NCBI RefSeq assembly: GCF_018343545.2
Contig: NZ_JAGYPE020000010.1
Coordinates: 81,701-123,077 of the forward strand
Length of the DNA: 41,377 nucleotides
Reading direction: 5' to 3'
DNA from: Neobacillus citreus
GTDB taxonomy: Bacteria; Bacillota; Bacilli; Bacillales; Cytobacillaceae
Below the pieces are notes generated by a model. The model was given only the letters and a program-made list of their open reading frames with translations, made no database searches and was not told the origin of the DNA. Of the stretch, positions 7,766 through 15,561 are shown piece after piece (the stretch's first letter is position 1; the number at the start of each line of letters is the position of its first letter). The position numbers and the translations under genes were made by a program.

Positions 7766-7795
7766 GAAAACGTAATCAAAACTTGTATATACAGG
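7746..7795 (+). promoter_or_regulatory. Two TreR-type operators
   Basis: ATGTATATACAA (7746-7757) lies between the -35 and -10 boxes, and CTTGTATATACAGG (7782-7795) lies just after the start region. A third partial copy, CCTGTATA, is at 7825-7832. B. subtilis TreR binds palindromes of this TTGTATATACAA type and is released by trehalose-6-phosphate. The treR gene three genes downstream is the obvious partner. Confidence 0.8.
7764..7778 (+). promoter_or_regulatory. CcpA cre site of the trehalose operon
   Basis: ATGAAAACGTAATCA matches the cre consensus WTGNAANCGNWNNCW at every fixed position. It overlaps the -10 box and start region, where CcpA would block initiation during growth on preferred sugars. 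Confidence 0.75.
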
Positions 7796-7898
7796 TAGAA
7801 ACCAACAGGTAAACTCATACAAAACCTGTATAAAATTAAGGGTTTGATAAAAATATAGGAAACAAATGGGTATTACCCATTCGTTAGGGGGAAATCAG

Positions 7899-9323
7899 AT
7901 GAGTAAATACACAGATCCTTCAAAGGAATTACTCAAACATATTGGCGGTAAAGAAAACATTGCTGCCGTTACTCACTGTGTAACTAGAATGCGGTTTGTT
8001 TTAAAGGATCCATCGAAAGCCGATGTAAAAAGTATTGAATCAATCGGACTTGTTAAAGGTACATTTACCCAAGCTGGCCAATTTCAAGTCATTATTGGAA
8101 ATGAAGTTTCTAGCTTTTATAATGAATTCGAAAAAATTGCAGGTGTTGAAGGCGCTTCAAAAGAAGAAGCAAAAATTGCAGCGAAGAAAAATCAAAACTG
8201 GCTGCAGCGGATGATGGGGCATTTAGCCGAAATCTTCACACCATTAATTCCAGCCCTTGTTGTCGGCGGTTTAATCCTTGGATTCCGAAATATTATTGGC
8301 GACATTAAACTATTAGATGATGGAACAAAAACAATTGTAGAAGTTTCTCAATTTTGGGCCGGAGTCCACTCATTCCTTTGGCTGATTGGTGAGGCGATTT
8401 TCCACTTCCTCCCTGTCGGCATCACCTGGTCTGTAGCCAAGAAAATGGGCGCATCGCAAATTCTTGGTATCGTTCTCGGAATTACCTTAGTATCACCGCA
8501 ATTGCTAAATGCTTATGCCGTTGCGGGAGCGAAAGAAATTCCTACATGGGATTTTGGTTTTGCACACATTAAGATGATTGGTTATCAAGCTCAAGTAATC
8601 CCTGCGATTCTAGCTGGCTTAACTTTAGGCTTCCTTGAAACGAGACTGCGTAAAGTAGTGCCAAATTCAATTTCGATGATTGTTGTGCCATTTTTTGCAC
8701 TGGTTCCGACTGTATTAATTGCTCACACAATTTTAGGGCCGATCGGCTGGCAAATTGGTTCAGGCATTTCTCATGTGGTTTATTCAAGCTTAACCTCTTC
8801 CTTCGGCTGGTTGTTTGCAGCAATCTTTGGATTTGCTTATGCTCCACTAGTCATAACAGGCTTACACCATATGACAAACGCAATTGACCTTCAATTGATG
8901 AGTGAGCTTGGCGGTACAAACCTATGGCCAATGATTGCTTTATCCAATATCGCTCAAGGTTCAGCCGTTCTTGCGATGATTTTCATCAACCGTAAAAACG
9001 AAGAGGAAAAGCAAGTTTCAATCCCGGCGACCATTTCATGTTACCTTGGGGTGACGGAGCCGGCAATGTTTGGTATTAACCTGAAATATGGTTTCCCATT
9101 CTTAGCAGCCATGATTGGTTCCATGGTTGCAGGCGTTGTATCTGTAGCAAGCGGTGTTATGGCTAACTCAATTGGTGTCGGTGGTCTTCCTGGCATCTTA
9201 TCGATACAAGCAAAACATATGGCGATGTTTGCTGTCTGCATGGTCATTGCCGTTGTTGTTCCATTCCTGTTAACAACCATCTTTGCAAAAACGGGAATGA
9301 ACAAATTTTCTTTGAAAAAATAA
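7899..9323 (+). CDS. treP: Trehalose-specific PTS permease, EIIBC
   Basis: A 474-residue membrane phosphotransferase component that imports trehalose as trehalose-6-phosphate (B. subtilis TreP is ~470 residues). Residues ~1-85 form the EIIB domain with the phospho-cysteine in AVTHCVTRMRF (Cys27). Residues ~105-470 form the EIIC channel with about ten membrane segments, the sugar-site motif ITGLHHM, and YLGVTEPAMFGIN. There is no EIIA domain, so the phosphoryl group must come from an EIIA encoded elsewhere, such as the glucose PTS. ATG at 7899 follows AGGGGGAAA; an in-frame upstream ATG at 7866 lacks a ribosome site. It is first gene of an operon with treA and treR. The treA partner and TreR-type operators make trehalose, rather than sucrose or maltose, the likely substrate. 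Confidence 0.93.
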   Translation: MSKYTDPSKELLKHIGGKENIAAVTHCVTRMRFVLKDPSKADVKSIESIGLVKGTFTQAGQFQVIIGNEVSSFYNEFEKIAGVEGASKEEAKIAAKKNQNWLQRMMGHLAEIFTPLIPALVVGGLILGFRNIIGDIKLLDDGTKTIVEVSQFWAGVHSFLWLIGEAIFHFLPVGITWSVAKKMGASQILGIVLGITLVSPQLLNAYAVAGAKEIPTWDFGFAHIKMIGYQAQVIPAILAGLTLGFLETRLRKVVPNSISMIVVPFFALVPTVLIAHTILGPIGWQIGSGISHVVYSSLTSSFGWLFAAIFGFAYAPLVITGLHHMTNAIDLQLMSELGGTNLWPMIALSNIAQGSAVLAMIFINRKNEEEKQVSIPATISCYLGVTEPAMFGINLKYGFPFLAAMIGSMVAGVVSVASGVMANSIGVGGLPGILSIQAKHMAMFAVCMVIAVVVPFLLTTIFAKTGMNKFSLKK

Positions 9324-9333
9324 CTCCAATCAA

Positions 9334-9358
9334 GGAGGGAGAACAGCTCCCTCCTTTT
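9334..9358 (+). terminator. Intercistronic hairpin between treP and treA
   Basis: GGAGGGAG (9334-9341) pairs with CTCCCTCC (9347-9354), followed by only four T residues. This weak terminator or stabilising stem may set the ratio of TreP to downstream products. Confidence 0.6.
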
Positions 9359-9388
9359 CACATTAAATACATTAGGCAGGTGCAAAAA

Positions 9389-11056
9389 ATGTCAACAGCT
9401 TGGTGGAAAAATGCAGTCGTTTATCAAATTTATCCAAAAAGCTTTAAGGATACAACCGGTAATGGTACCGGAGATCTTCAAGGCATCATTGAAAAACTCG
9501 ACTATCTGAAAAAATTAGGTGTCGATGTTCTATGGCTCACCCCTATATATCAATCGCCACAGCGAGATAATGGGTATGACATTAGCGATTATTACAGCAT
9601 ATATCCCGAATATGGCACAATGGATGATTTTGAACGGTTGCTGAATGAAGCCCATAAGCGCTGTTTAAAGATCATGATGGATATTGTCATCAATCATACC
9701 TCAACAGAACATGAATGGTTTAAGCAGTCAAAATCCTCAAAAGATAACCCGTACCGTGACTTCTACATTTGGAAGGATGGTGTAAACGGAGCACCGCCAA
9801 ACAACTGGCAGTCTAAATTTGGCGGTTCTGCTTGGGAGTATGACGAAACGACTGGCCAATATTACCTTCATCTTTTCGATGTGACCCAAGCGGACCTCAA
9901 TTGGGAAAACGAAAAGGTCCGCCAAGCCTTATATGAAATGATGCATTTTTGGCTTAAAAAAGGAGTCGATGGCTTCCGTCTTGACGTTATCAATCTCATC
10001 TCAAAAAACCAGCAGTTCCCGCAGGATGAAACGGACGGACGCAAATTTTACACTGATGGTCCAAGAATCCATGAGTTTCTGCACGAGATGAACGAAAGGG
10101 TTTTTTCAAATTATGATTTAATAACGGTCGGTGAAATGTCGTCTACCTCTATTGATCATTGCATCGATTACACAAAACCCGAACGGGAAGAATTAAATAT
10201 GGTGTTTAGCTTCCATCACCTGAAGGTTGATTACCTGAATGGCGATAAGTGGACGAATGCGGATTTCGATTTCGATGCCCTTAAAAAGATTCTGTCTAAC
10301 TGGCAAATAGAAATGATTAAGGGAGGCGGCTGGAATGCCCTTTTCTGGTGCAATCACGACCAACCACGCGTGGTATCGCGATTTGGGGATGATGTGAAAT
10401 ACCATAAAGAATCAGCGAAAATGCTAGCCACTGCGATCCACATGATGCAGGGCACCCCTTATATTTACCAGGGGGAAGAATTCGGAATGGCCAATCCGAA
10501 CTTTAATTCCATTGAGGACTACCGTGATGTAGAATCCTTGAATATTTTTAAAATCAAGAAAAACGAGGGAATGAGTGAACAAGAAATCCTTACTATCTTG
10601 AAGCAAAAGTCACGGGATAACTCAAGAACACCGGTACAATGGGATTCCAGCCGCAATGCTGGGTTTACGGCAGGTACTCCATGGATTAATACAGCGGAAA
10701 ATTTCTTTGATATCAATGCCGAAAACGCCATGCAAGATCACGATTCTATTTTCTATTATTATCAAAAACTTATTCAGCTTAGAAAAAATCACGATATCAT
10801 AACAGACGGAGACTTTGAATTAATTTTAGAAGATGACAAAGAGGTTTTTGCGTATGTTCGTTCCAATGGCGTTGAAAAAATGCTTGTTCTAGTTAATTTT
10901 TACGGGAAAGAAAAAGCGGTCACTCTCCCATCTCACTTACATCTTGATGGTGAACATTGTGAAATGTTAATCTCTAATTATGAGGATTCAGCTGCACTTG
11001 GGAGCCAAATTCATTTGCGGCCATATGAGTCCATCGTTTACCTTATGAAGAAGTGA
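9389..11056 (+). CDS. treA: Alpha,alpha-phosphotrehalase (trehalose-6-phosphate hydrolase)
   Basis: A 555-residue glycoside hydrolase family 13 enzyme that splits trehalose-6-phosphate into glucose and glucose-6-phosphate in the cytoplasm (B. subtilis TreA, 561 residues). All four GH13 regions are visible: DIVINHTS (~98-105), GFRLDVIN with nucleophile D199, TVGEM with acid/base E249, and NHDQPR (~323-328). The N-terminus WWKNAVVYQIYPKSF is typical of the oligo-1,6-glucosidase/TreC group. ATG at 9389 is preferred over an in-frame GTG at 9380, which lies in the ribosome site. The stop overlaps the region just before treR, so translation is probably coupled. An oligo-1,6-glucosidase role is the alternative, but the PTS partner argues for the phosphorylated substrate. 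Confidence 0.93.
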   Translation: MSTAWWKNAVVYQIYPKSFKDTTGNGTGDLQGIIEKLDYLKKLGVDVLWLTPIYQSPQRDNGYDISDYYSIYPEYGTMDDFERLLNEAHKRCLKIMMDIVINHTSTEHEWFKQSKSSKDNPYRDFYIWKDGVNGAPPNNWQSKFGGSAWEYDETTGQYYLHLFDVTQADLNWENEKVRQALYEMMHFWLKKGVDGFRLDVINLISKNQQFPQDETDGRKFYTDGPRIHEFLHEMNERVFSNYDLITVGEMSSTSIDHCIDYTKPEREELNMVFSFHHLKVDYLNGDKWTNADFDFDALKKILSNWQIEMIKGGGWNALFWCNHDQPRVVSRFGDDVKYHKESAKMLATAIHMMQGTPYIYQGEEFGMANPNFNSIEDYRDVESLNIFKIKKNEGMSEQEILTILKQKSRDNSRTPVQWDSSRNAGFTAGTPWINTAENFFDINAENAMQDHDSIFYYYQKLIQLRKNHDIITDGDFELILEDDKEVFAYVRSNGVEKMLVLVNFYGKEKAVTLPSHLHLDGEHCEMLISNYEDSAALGSQIHLRPYESIVYLMKK

Positions 11057-11070
11057 TTGGTGATGTCTTT

Positions 11071-11784
11071 ATGACAAACAAATATTTAACCATCTACAAT
11101 ACGATTGTCGAACAAATTAAAAGCGGAGAAATCCTACCTCAGACGCTCCTGCCTTCTGAGAATGAATTAACAGAACACTTCCAGACATCAAGGGAAACTA
11201 TCAGAAAAGCGTTAAATTTGCTATCGCAAAATGGATATATTCAAAAAGTCCGCGGCAAAGGTTCCATCGTCATCGATGTCTCCAAGTTCGACTTCCCTGT
11301 TTCCGGACTAGTCAGCTTTAAAGAGCTTGGCCAAAAAATGGGCCGGAAACCGAGAACCATCGTGAATGAGTTGGAATTAATGAAACCGGACGGCTATATT
11401 CGCCAGCAACTCCAGCTGTCCGGGAAAGATCAGGTCTGGAAGGTCGTGCGGACACGAGAAATCGGCGGAGAAAAGATCATTTTAGATAAGGACTTCCTAA
11501 ATAAAAAGTTTGTTCCAGAATTAACAGAAGAAATTTGCGCAGATTCTATTTATGAGTATTTGGAAGAAGACTTGAATCTTACCATCAGTTTTGCGAAAAA
11601 AGAAATAGTGGTCGAAGAACCGACGGATGAGGACCGTGCCCTTCTGGATCTTGATGGTTTTCATAACATCGTTGTTATTAAAAACCTTGTATACCTGGAT
11701 GATGCCAGTCTATTTCAATACACGGAATCCCGGCACCGCCCCGATAAGTTTCGGTTCGTCGACTTTGCCCGAAGGACAAATTGA
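11071..11784 (+). CDS. treR: Trehalose operon repressor, GntR family with UTRA domain
   Basis: A 237-residue regulator (B. subtilis TreR is 238). Residues ~1-70 form the GntR winged helix (LPSENELTEHFQTSRETIRKA... with the wing VRGKGSIV). Residues ~85-235 form a UTRA ligand domain (VWKVVRTREIGGEKIILDKDF; FQYTESRHRPDKFRFVDFAR). TreR proteins repress the tre operon and are induced by trehalose-6-phosphate. The start is ATG 11071, 14 bases after the treA stop. An in-frame GTG at 11053 overlaps the treA stop and is less likely. Target palindromes sit at the operon promoter, implying autoregulation. Confidence 0.92.
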   Translation: MTNKYLTIYNTIVEQIKSGEILPQTLLPSENELTEHFQTSRETIRKALNLLSQNGYIQKVRGKGSIVIDVSKFDFPVSGLVSFKELGQKMGRKPRTIVNELELMKPDGYIRQQLQLSGKDQVWKVVRTREIGGEKIILDKDFLNKKFVPELTEEICADSIYEYLEEDLNLTISFAKKEIVVEEPTDEDRALLDLDGFHNIVVIKNLVYLDDASLFQYTESRHRPDKFRFVDFARRTN

Positions 11785-11792
11785 TTATGAAT

Positions 11793-11832
11793 GGAAATCT
11801 CTTGTAAAAGAGGTTTCCTTTTTGATTTTTTG
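11793..11832 (+). terminator. Terminator of the trehalose operon
   Basis: GGAAATCTCTT (11793-11803) pairs with AAGAGGTTTCC (11808-11818), with one G-T pair, followed by a T-rich tract. Confidence 0.88.
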
Positions 11833-11870
11833 CTACAATAAACCTAACTTAAGAACCTGAGGTGAAAAGT

Positions 11871-12548
11871 ATGTGCGGGCGATTTACCTTAACAGCAACA
11901 ATTGATCAGATTCTTGACCGGTTCGATATACAAGCTTTCCTTGACGAGGAAAATTATTTGCCAAGCTTTAACATTGCCCCCTCTCAACTGGTATTGGCAA
12001 TCATCAATGATGGCACGTCCAATAGGATGGGCTTTTTAAAATGGGGGTTGATTCCTCCCTGGGCCAAGGACATGTCGATTGGTCATAAAATGATCAATGC
12101 TCGGGCAGAAACTTTAACAGAAAAACCAAGCTTCCAAAAGCCGTTCCAGAAAAAGCGCTGCCTTATTATTGCGGATAGCTTTTACGAGTGGAAACGAAAT
12201 GATGATAAAACGAAAACACCAATGCGGATTAAACTGAAGGATGATAACCTTTTTGCGATGGCCGGACTTTGGGATAAATGGAAATCCCCCGAAGGGCAAT
12301 CTGTCTTTTCCTGCTCTGTCATAACAACTGCCCCGAACGAATTGATGAAGGATATTCATGACCGAATGCCGGTCATTTTAAAACCGGAGGACGAACATAA
12401 ATGGCTTGACCCCTCGATTACGGATACGAATTTCCTTAATCAATTCCTGGTGTCATTTAATAAAGATCAGATGGAAGCATACGAGGTCTCTTCGCTTGTA
12501 AACTCGCCAAAAAACAACTCGATTGATCTCATTCAAAAAATATGCTAA
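11871..12548 (+). CDS. YedK/HMCES-family abasic-site DNA-protein crosslinking protein
   Basis: A 225-residue SOS-response-associated peptidase (SRAP) protein. The family shields abasic sites in single-stranded DNA by forming a thiazolidine crosslink through Cys2 after Met removal. All key residues are in place: Cys2 in MCGRF, Asn76/Arg78 in NARAET, Glu106 in SFYEWK and His163 in HDRMPVIL. This fixes the start at ATG 11871 (GAGGTGAAAAG upstream) rather than an in-frame start three codons earlier. It is a single gene ended by a terminator. No LexA box was noticed upstream, and none is required for the family. Confidence 0.93.
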   Translation: MCGRFTLTATIDQILDRFDIQAFLDEENYLPSFNIAPSQLVLAIINDGTSNRMGFLKWGLIPPWAKDMSIGHKMINARAETLTEKPSFQKPFQKKRCLIIADSFYEWKRNDDKTKTPMRIKLKDDNLFAMAGLWDKWKSPEGQSVFSCSVITTAPNELMKDIHDRMPVILKPEDEHKWLDPSITDTNFLNQFLVSFNKDQMEAYEVSSLVNSPKNNSIDLIQKIC

Positions 12549-12602
12549 CGCACATTTTTTCCGACTATGGACAAGTTGCCTATATGCACGTCCACATTCT
12601 GT

Positions 12603-12611
12603 CATATGATG
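12603..12611 (+). promoter_or_regulatory. Weak sigma-K-like -10 before a terminator
   Basis: CATATGATG fits CATANNNTA with one mismatch. A start here would reach the terminator at 12641-12659 within about 60 bases. This is a speculative match recorded because the upstream sequence looked non-random. Confidence 0.15.
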
Positions 12612-12640
12612 TACTAACCCATTAAGTTTTTCCTTCTTTT

Positions 12641-12668
12641 AAGTGGCCGGAAGCCACTTTCTTTTTTT
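12641..12668 (+). terminator. Terminator after the YedK-family gene
   Basis: AAGTGGC (12641-12647), a CGGAA loop and GCCACTT (12653-12659) are followed by a T run. Confidence 0.85.
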
Positions 12669-12807
12669 GTCCGAAAACCCATCCGTATAAATGGTCTGTA
12701 TCACATATAAAGTGAATACAATGTAAAATACCATCAACAAATAACCAGGGGCCCCCCACTAAATTGCAATGACTTGTTGATACCTTTTGTTTTTAGAGGT
12801 GAGATGA
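12669..12807 (+). promoter_or_regulatory. Leader of the GerP-like triplet
   Basis: About 140 bp that should carry the sporulation promoter of the three GerPA/GerPF-type genes. AATACAAT (12715-12722) resembles the sigma-E -10 CATACANT, but no clear -35 lies 14-15 bases upstream. GC-rich GGGGCCCC near 12748-12755 is an isolated 8-bp palindrome. AGAGGTGA at 12795-12802 is the ribosome site of the first gene. Confidence 0.25.
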
Positions 12808-13056
12808 TTGGTTTTCATTCCAACAAATTTGAATATTTGTTATTTAAAAGTTGGCACACCTGACCATAAGAGCGCTGTTTCCTTTGGTCAAAATATTTAT
12901 TTGGGAATCAATACAGTTGGGAAGAAAAATCAGGGATTCGGCCAGCAGATGGCCGATGATTCTACAACCGTTTTTCCTATCGGAATCATATTTGATGATG
13001 AAATGATTGATATGCCTTCGATTAAAAGCGAACCCAAGCCGGGGCCGCACGCCTAA
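12808..13056 (+). CDS. GerPA/GerPF-family spore germination protein, copy 1
   Basis: An 82-residue protein of the GerPA/GerPF family. In B. subtilis and B. cereus these small proteins are needed for germinants to cross the coat. It begins VFIPTNLNICYLKV and keeps the family plan: hydrophobic strand, SAVSFGQNIYLG, then a Gly-rich middle (GKKNQGFGQQMADDS). Its C-terminus (SIKSEPKPGPHA) is longer than in the next two genes. The start is TTG at 12808 after AGAGGTGA; an ATG at 12804 is in another frame and stops after about 20 codons. It is the first of three tandem paralogues, so they are probably one late-sporulation operon. Confidence 0.75.
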   Translation: MVFIPTNLNICYLKVGTPDHKSAVSFGQNIYLGINTVGKKNQGFGQQMADDSTTVFPIGIIFDDEMIDMPSIKSEPKPGPHA

Positions 13057-13078
13057 AAATTGAACAGGAGTGATTGGT

Positions 13079-13312
13079 TTGAATATTGCACCTATGGCCA
13101 TTAATTTCATTGGTTTTAAGATTAACGCAGTGGATAATACCTCTGTCATCAACTTTGGGCCGAACCAATTTATCGATCAGTTTCTATCTTATAAAAGAAA
13201 CCAAGGAGTCGGCGAACAAAACGGTGATATCTCCCCTGTCAACATTCCGATTAACTATGTAATTGATCCAGACATTAATGATAGTGGAACAGTCAAAAAC
13301 AGTGTTGTATAA
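13079..13312 (+). CDS. GerPA/GerPF-family spore germination protein, copy 2
   Basis: A 77-residue paralogue: NIAPMAINFIGFKINAVDN, then TSVINFGPNQFIDQFLSYKR and NQGVGEQNGD. AGGAG at 13066-13070 sits 8 bases before TTG 13079. An in-frame GTG at 13070 overlaps that ribosome site, so TTG is the better start. This gives the same length and N-terminal register as copy 3. The two share most residues across the FGPN/MGPN-x-FIDQF-SYKRNQG core, a recent duplication by eye. The role is inferred from the family: coat permeability to germinants. Confidence 0.75.
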   Translation: MNIAPMAINFIGFKINAVDNTSVINFGPNQFIDQFLSYKRNQGVGEQNGDISPVNIPINYVIDPDINDSGTVKNSVV

Positions 13313-13353
13313 ATTTATGAACGAAAAACTTAATCGACAACGAGGTGAACCTT

Positions 13354-13587
13354 TTGATCTTTGCACCAATGAACATCAATCTTGGTGATATAAAAATTAA
13401 TGTTTTCGACCACGCCTCCGTCATGAACATGGGCCCCAATCTATTTATCGACCAATTTGTTTCCTATAAACGGAATCAAGGCTATGGAGAGCAAAACGGC
13501 GACTTTGTACCGCTTTATATTCCAATTTGCACGGTATATGACCAAGATATCAGTGACAGTTGGTCAGGAAAAAGCAGTTTTATTTAG
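13354..13587 (+). CDS. GerPA/GerPF-family spore germination protein, copy 3
   Basis: A 77-residue protein almost co-linear with copy 2: IFAPMNINLGDIKINVFDH, ASVMNMGPNLFIDQFVSYKR, NQGYGEQNGD. GAGGTG at 13342-13347 precedes TTG 13354; the alternative GTG 13345 lies in the ribosome site. The tail (YDQDISDSWSGKSSFI) differs slightly. It is the last gene of the triplet and is followed by a terminator. Confidence 0.75.
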   Translation: MIFAPMNINLGDIKINVFDHASVMNMGPNLFIDQFVSYKRNQGYGEQNGDFVPLYIPICTVYDQDISDSWSGKSSFI

Positions 13588-13596
13588 TATATCGAT

Positions 13597-13633
13597 ATGG
13601 CCGTCTGGCTTTTCTGCCGACGGCCATTTTTAT
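13597..13633 (+). terminator. Terminator of the GerP-like triplet
   Basis: ATGGCCGTC (13597-13605) pairs with GACGGCCAT (13619-13627), with an inner GGC/GCC pairing, followed by T residues. Confidence 0.85.
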
Positions 13634-13723
13634 GTCCTTCTCAAACTAATACTTTGCTAATATTCCAATTTGTTAGAATAGTAGTATAATAGAGGAAAAT
13701 TTACATAAAGGAGAATCGCTAGT

Positions 13724-14341
13724 ATGGATAACCTATTAATCGAATTTAAGAATCTGCCGACAACCTGCATTTCCGATGGAATGGATGGCCTAAATAACCT
13801 CCACCCATCCATTAAACCTCTTAAAGAAGAGTACAAGCTTGCAGGGCGGGCCTTTACTGTCAAAATCCCAGTCGGTGATAATTTGGCCGTTTTAAAAGCG
13901 ATTCGTAACGCTCAGCCGGGTGATATCTTGGTTGTCGATGCCAAAGGAGACCAATACCGTGCCATTGCCGGCGATTTTGTTGTCGGCATGATGCAGACCC
14001 TCGGAATCGGCGGCTTAGTGGTTGATGGTGTCATCCGTGATATTGTGGGTATTAAAGAATTAAACTTCCCTGTTTTCTCCCGAGGAACGGCGGTCGCTGC
14101 AAGCGGCAAAGCAGGTGTCGGTGAAATCAATGTGCCGATTTCCTGCGGCGGAGTCACGATAAACCCTGGTGACATCGTTGTTGGAGATGCCGATGGAGTA
14201 GTTGTCGTCCCTCAATCAATTGAACAAGAGATTTTAACTAAATCTCAAAACAAATTGAAAAAAGACCAGCTAAGAGAAGAAAAGATTTCCGGCAATCGTG
14301 AAGCGATTATTAAACATTTGGATGAAATGCTTTCCAAATAA
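13724..14341 (+). CDS. RraA-like / 4-hydroxy-4-methyl-2-oxoglutarate aldolase-family protein
   Basis: A 205-residue protein of the RraA/HMG-aldolase superfamily. Family signatures are LAGRAFTVKIPVGDNL (residues ~37-52), GDILVVDAKGD, GIGGLVVDGVIRDI (the divalent-metal and oxaloacetate/pyruvate region, ~98-111), and GDADGVVVVP (~155-164). Some members cleave 4-hydroxy-4-methyl-2-oxoglutarate or decarboxylate oxaloacetate, while the E. coli relative inhibits RNase E. Which applies here cannot be told. ATG 13724 follows AAAGGAG, with a TATAAT at 13685-13690 upstream. It is monocistronic with a clear terminator. Confidence 0.85.
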   Translation: MDNLLIEFKNLPTTCISDGMDGLNNLHPSIKPLKEEYKLAGRAFTVKIPVGDNLAVLKAIRNAQPGDILVVDAKGDQYRAIAGDFVVGMMQTLGIGGLVVDGVIRDIVGIKELNFPVFSRGTAVAASGKAGVGEINVPISCGGVTINPGDIVVGDADGVVVVPQSIEQEILTKSQNKLKKDQLREEKISGNREAIIKHLDEMLSK

Positions 14342-14344
14342 AAA

Positions 14345-14389
14345 TGCCCCCTTTTTCCTATTTAGGAATGGGGGTTTTATATTTTTTGA
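14345..14389 (+). terminator. Terminator after the RraA-like gene
   Basis: CCCCC, CCT, AGG and GGGGG arms around ATTT (about 14346-14374) form an interrupted stem, followed by a T-rich tract. Confidence 0.7.
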
Positions 14390-14502
14390 TCCTACTTTAA
14401 AATTGTGCCTGACCGTTTTCAATTCGTATACTTATTTGGCGAAGTTTGGGAAATATAAAGTTTATAAATGTAGATTTTTGGCTGGGATGGTTGCTTGTGG
14501 GG

Positions 14503-15552
14503 ATGAAGATTAAAAAGATTCTTTATCATTTAATTATGCTCAGGGATAAAATATTAGTCCCTTTTGTGCTTTTATACATATTATTGGCGGCGCTTGGGAT
14601 TTTCTGGATAGAACCAAAAACCTTTGAATCGTACATTACCTCAATATATTGGGTATTAACCACGCTGGCAACTGTAGGTTTCGGTGACTATGCGCCAGTA
14701 ACAGATGCAGGAAAAATTTATACCATCTTCCTTTATATCACCGGCATTGGGTTAATAAGTGTATTTGTTGGTAAAGTCATTAATACCGTATACGTAATTG
14801 ATAAGCTTAAGGTTGGAGGAAAAATGAAATATACAGGGAAACATCATATTATTCTGATTGGCTGGAGCCCGAAAACAAAATTAGCCGTAAAGGAAATTCT
14901 TAAGACAGACAAAAAGACGGATATAGTCATTATTGATAATTTAGAAAAAGCTCCAATTACCGAGGAACACCTGTTTTATGTCCGCGGTGATGCGACCGAC
15001 GAGGAAACGCTCCTAAACGCCAACCTTCCAAAAGCTAAGGGTGTAATTATTTTTGCTGACCAGATTGCACAGGATAACTTTTTAACAAAAGACCCTCTTC
15101 TTGTGGATGGCAAAACCTTATTAGTGGCGACCGCGATCACAACGCTTGAGGAAAAATTAAAAAAAGATATTCATGTCACGGCAGAAGTTATCAATGAAAA
15201 CCATATCCAATTGTTCAAACATGTTCAGGTCGATGAGTTTATTCCAACCCAGGAAATGATTTCGCACGCTGCCGTCCGCTCCTTATTCTCACATGGCGTT
15301 ACCCATATGTATTCAGAATTAATGAGTACACAGTATGGAGATTCCATGTATGAAATTCCAAAAAAGAAGGAATGGAAAACGTACCGTGATGCTTTTTTTG
15401 AACTGCTTAATAAAGGGGCAACGTTAGTAGCCGACCGTGGCGACATGCACATTAATCAAAAGCTGGACCAAATGATTCCCGATGATGCCCAGCTGTTTGT
15501 CATTTGTGATAAGGAGACCATCAAACAATTGACTAAAAGTGTTGAAAAATAA
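14503..15552 (+). CDS. Potassium channel with RCK/TrkA-N domain (YugO-like)
   Basis: A 349-residue ion channel. One membrane helix lies at ~17-35, then the selectivity filter TVGFGD (57-62), then a second helix ~72-94. From ~113 follows a cytosolic RCK domain (HHIILIGWSPKTKLAV... VRGDATDEETLLNA) with a TrkA-C-like end. The glycine-rich nucleotide loop reads GWSPKT rather than GxGxxG, as in B. subtilis YugO, so dinucleotide binding may be altered. The frame extends up to TTG 14446, but residues from Met 14503 align with the family. The ribosome site there is weak (GTGGGG overlapping), so the start is uncertain. An ATG at 14824 behind GGAGG could start a separate RCK protein. It would carry K+ across the cell membrane. 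Confidence 0.88.
   Translation: MKIKKILYHLIMLRDKILVPFVLLYILLAALGIFWIEPKTFESYITSIYWVLTTLATVGFGDYAPVTDAGKIYTIFLYITGIGLISVFVGKVINTVYVIDKLKVGGKMKYTGKHHIILIGWSPKTKLAVKEILKTDKKTDIVIIDNLEKAPITEEHLFYVRGDATDEETLLNANLPKAKGVIIFADQIAQDNFLTKDPLLVDGKTLLVATAITTLEEKLKKDIHVTAEVINENHIQLFKHVQVDEFIPTQEMISHAAVRSLFSHGVTHMYSELMSTQYGDSMYEIPKKKEWKTYRDAFFELLNKGATLVADRGDMHINQKLDQMIPDDAQLFVICDKETIKQLTKSVEK
14815..14826 (+). promoter_or_regulatory. Internal ribosome site before the RCK domain
   Basis: GGAGG (14815-14819) is followed after four bases by an in-frame ATG (14824-14826), which is Met108 of the channel, between the pore and the RCK domain. MthK of Methanothermobacter makes free RCK domains from an internal start at Met107. 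Confidence 0.45.
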
Positions 15553-15561
15553 TTTAAAAAA

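Noticed and set aside
9041..9385. Minus-strand frame of 114 codons at the treP end
   Set aside because: It is a shadow of the treP coding sequence with no ribosome site.
12746..12756. GGGGCCCC palindrome as an operator
   Set aside because: It is only 8 bp, with no second copy in the window or known factor.
12804..12866. ATG start for the first GerP-like gene
   Set aside because: This ATG is in another frame and stops after about 20 codons. The TTG four bases later opens the conserved frame.
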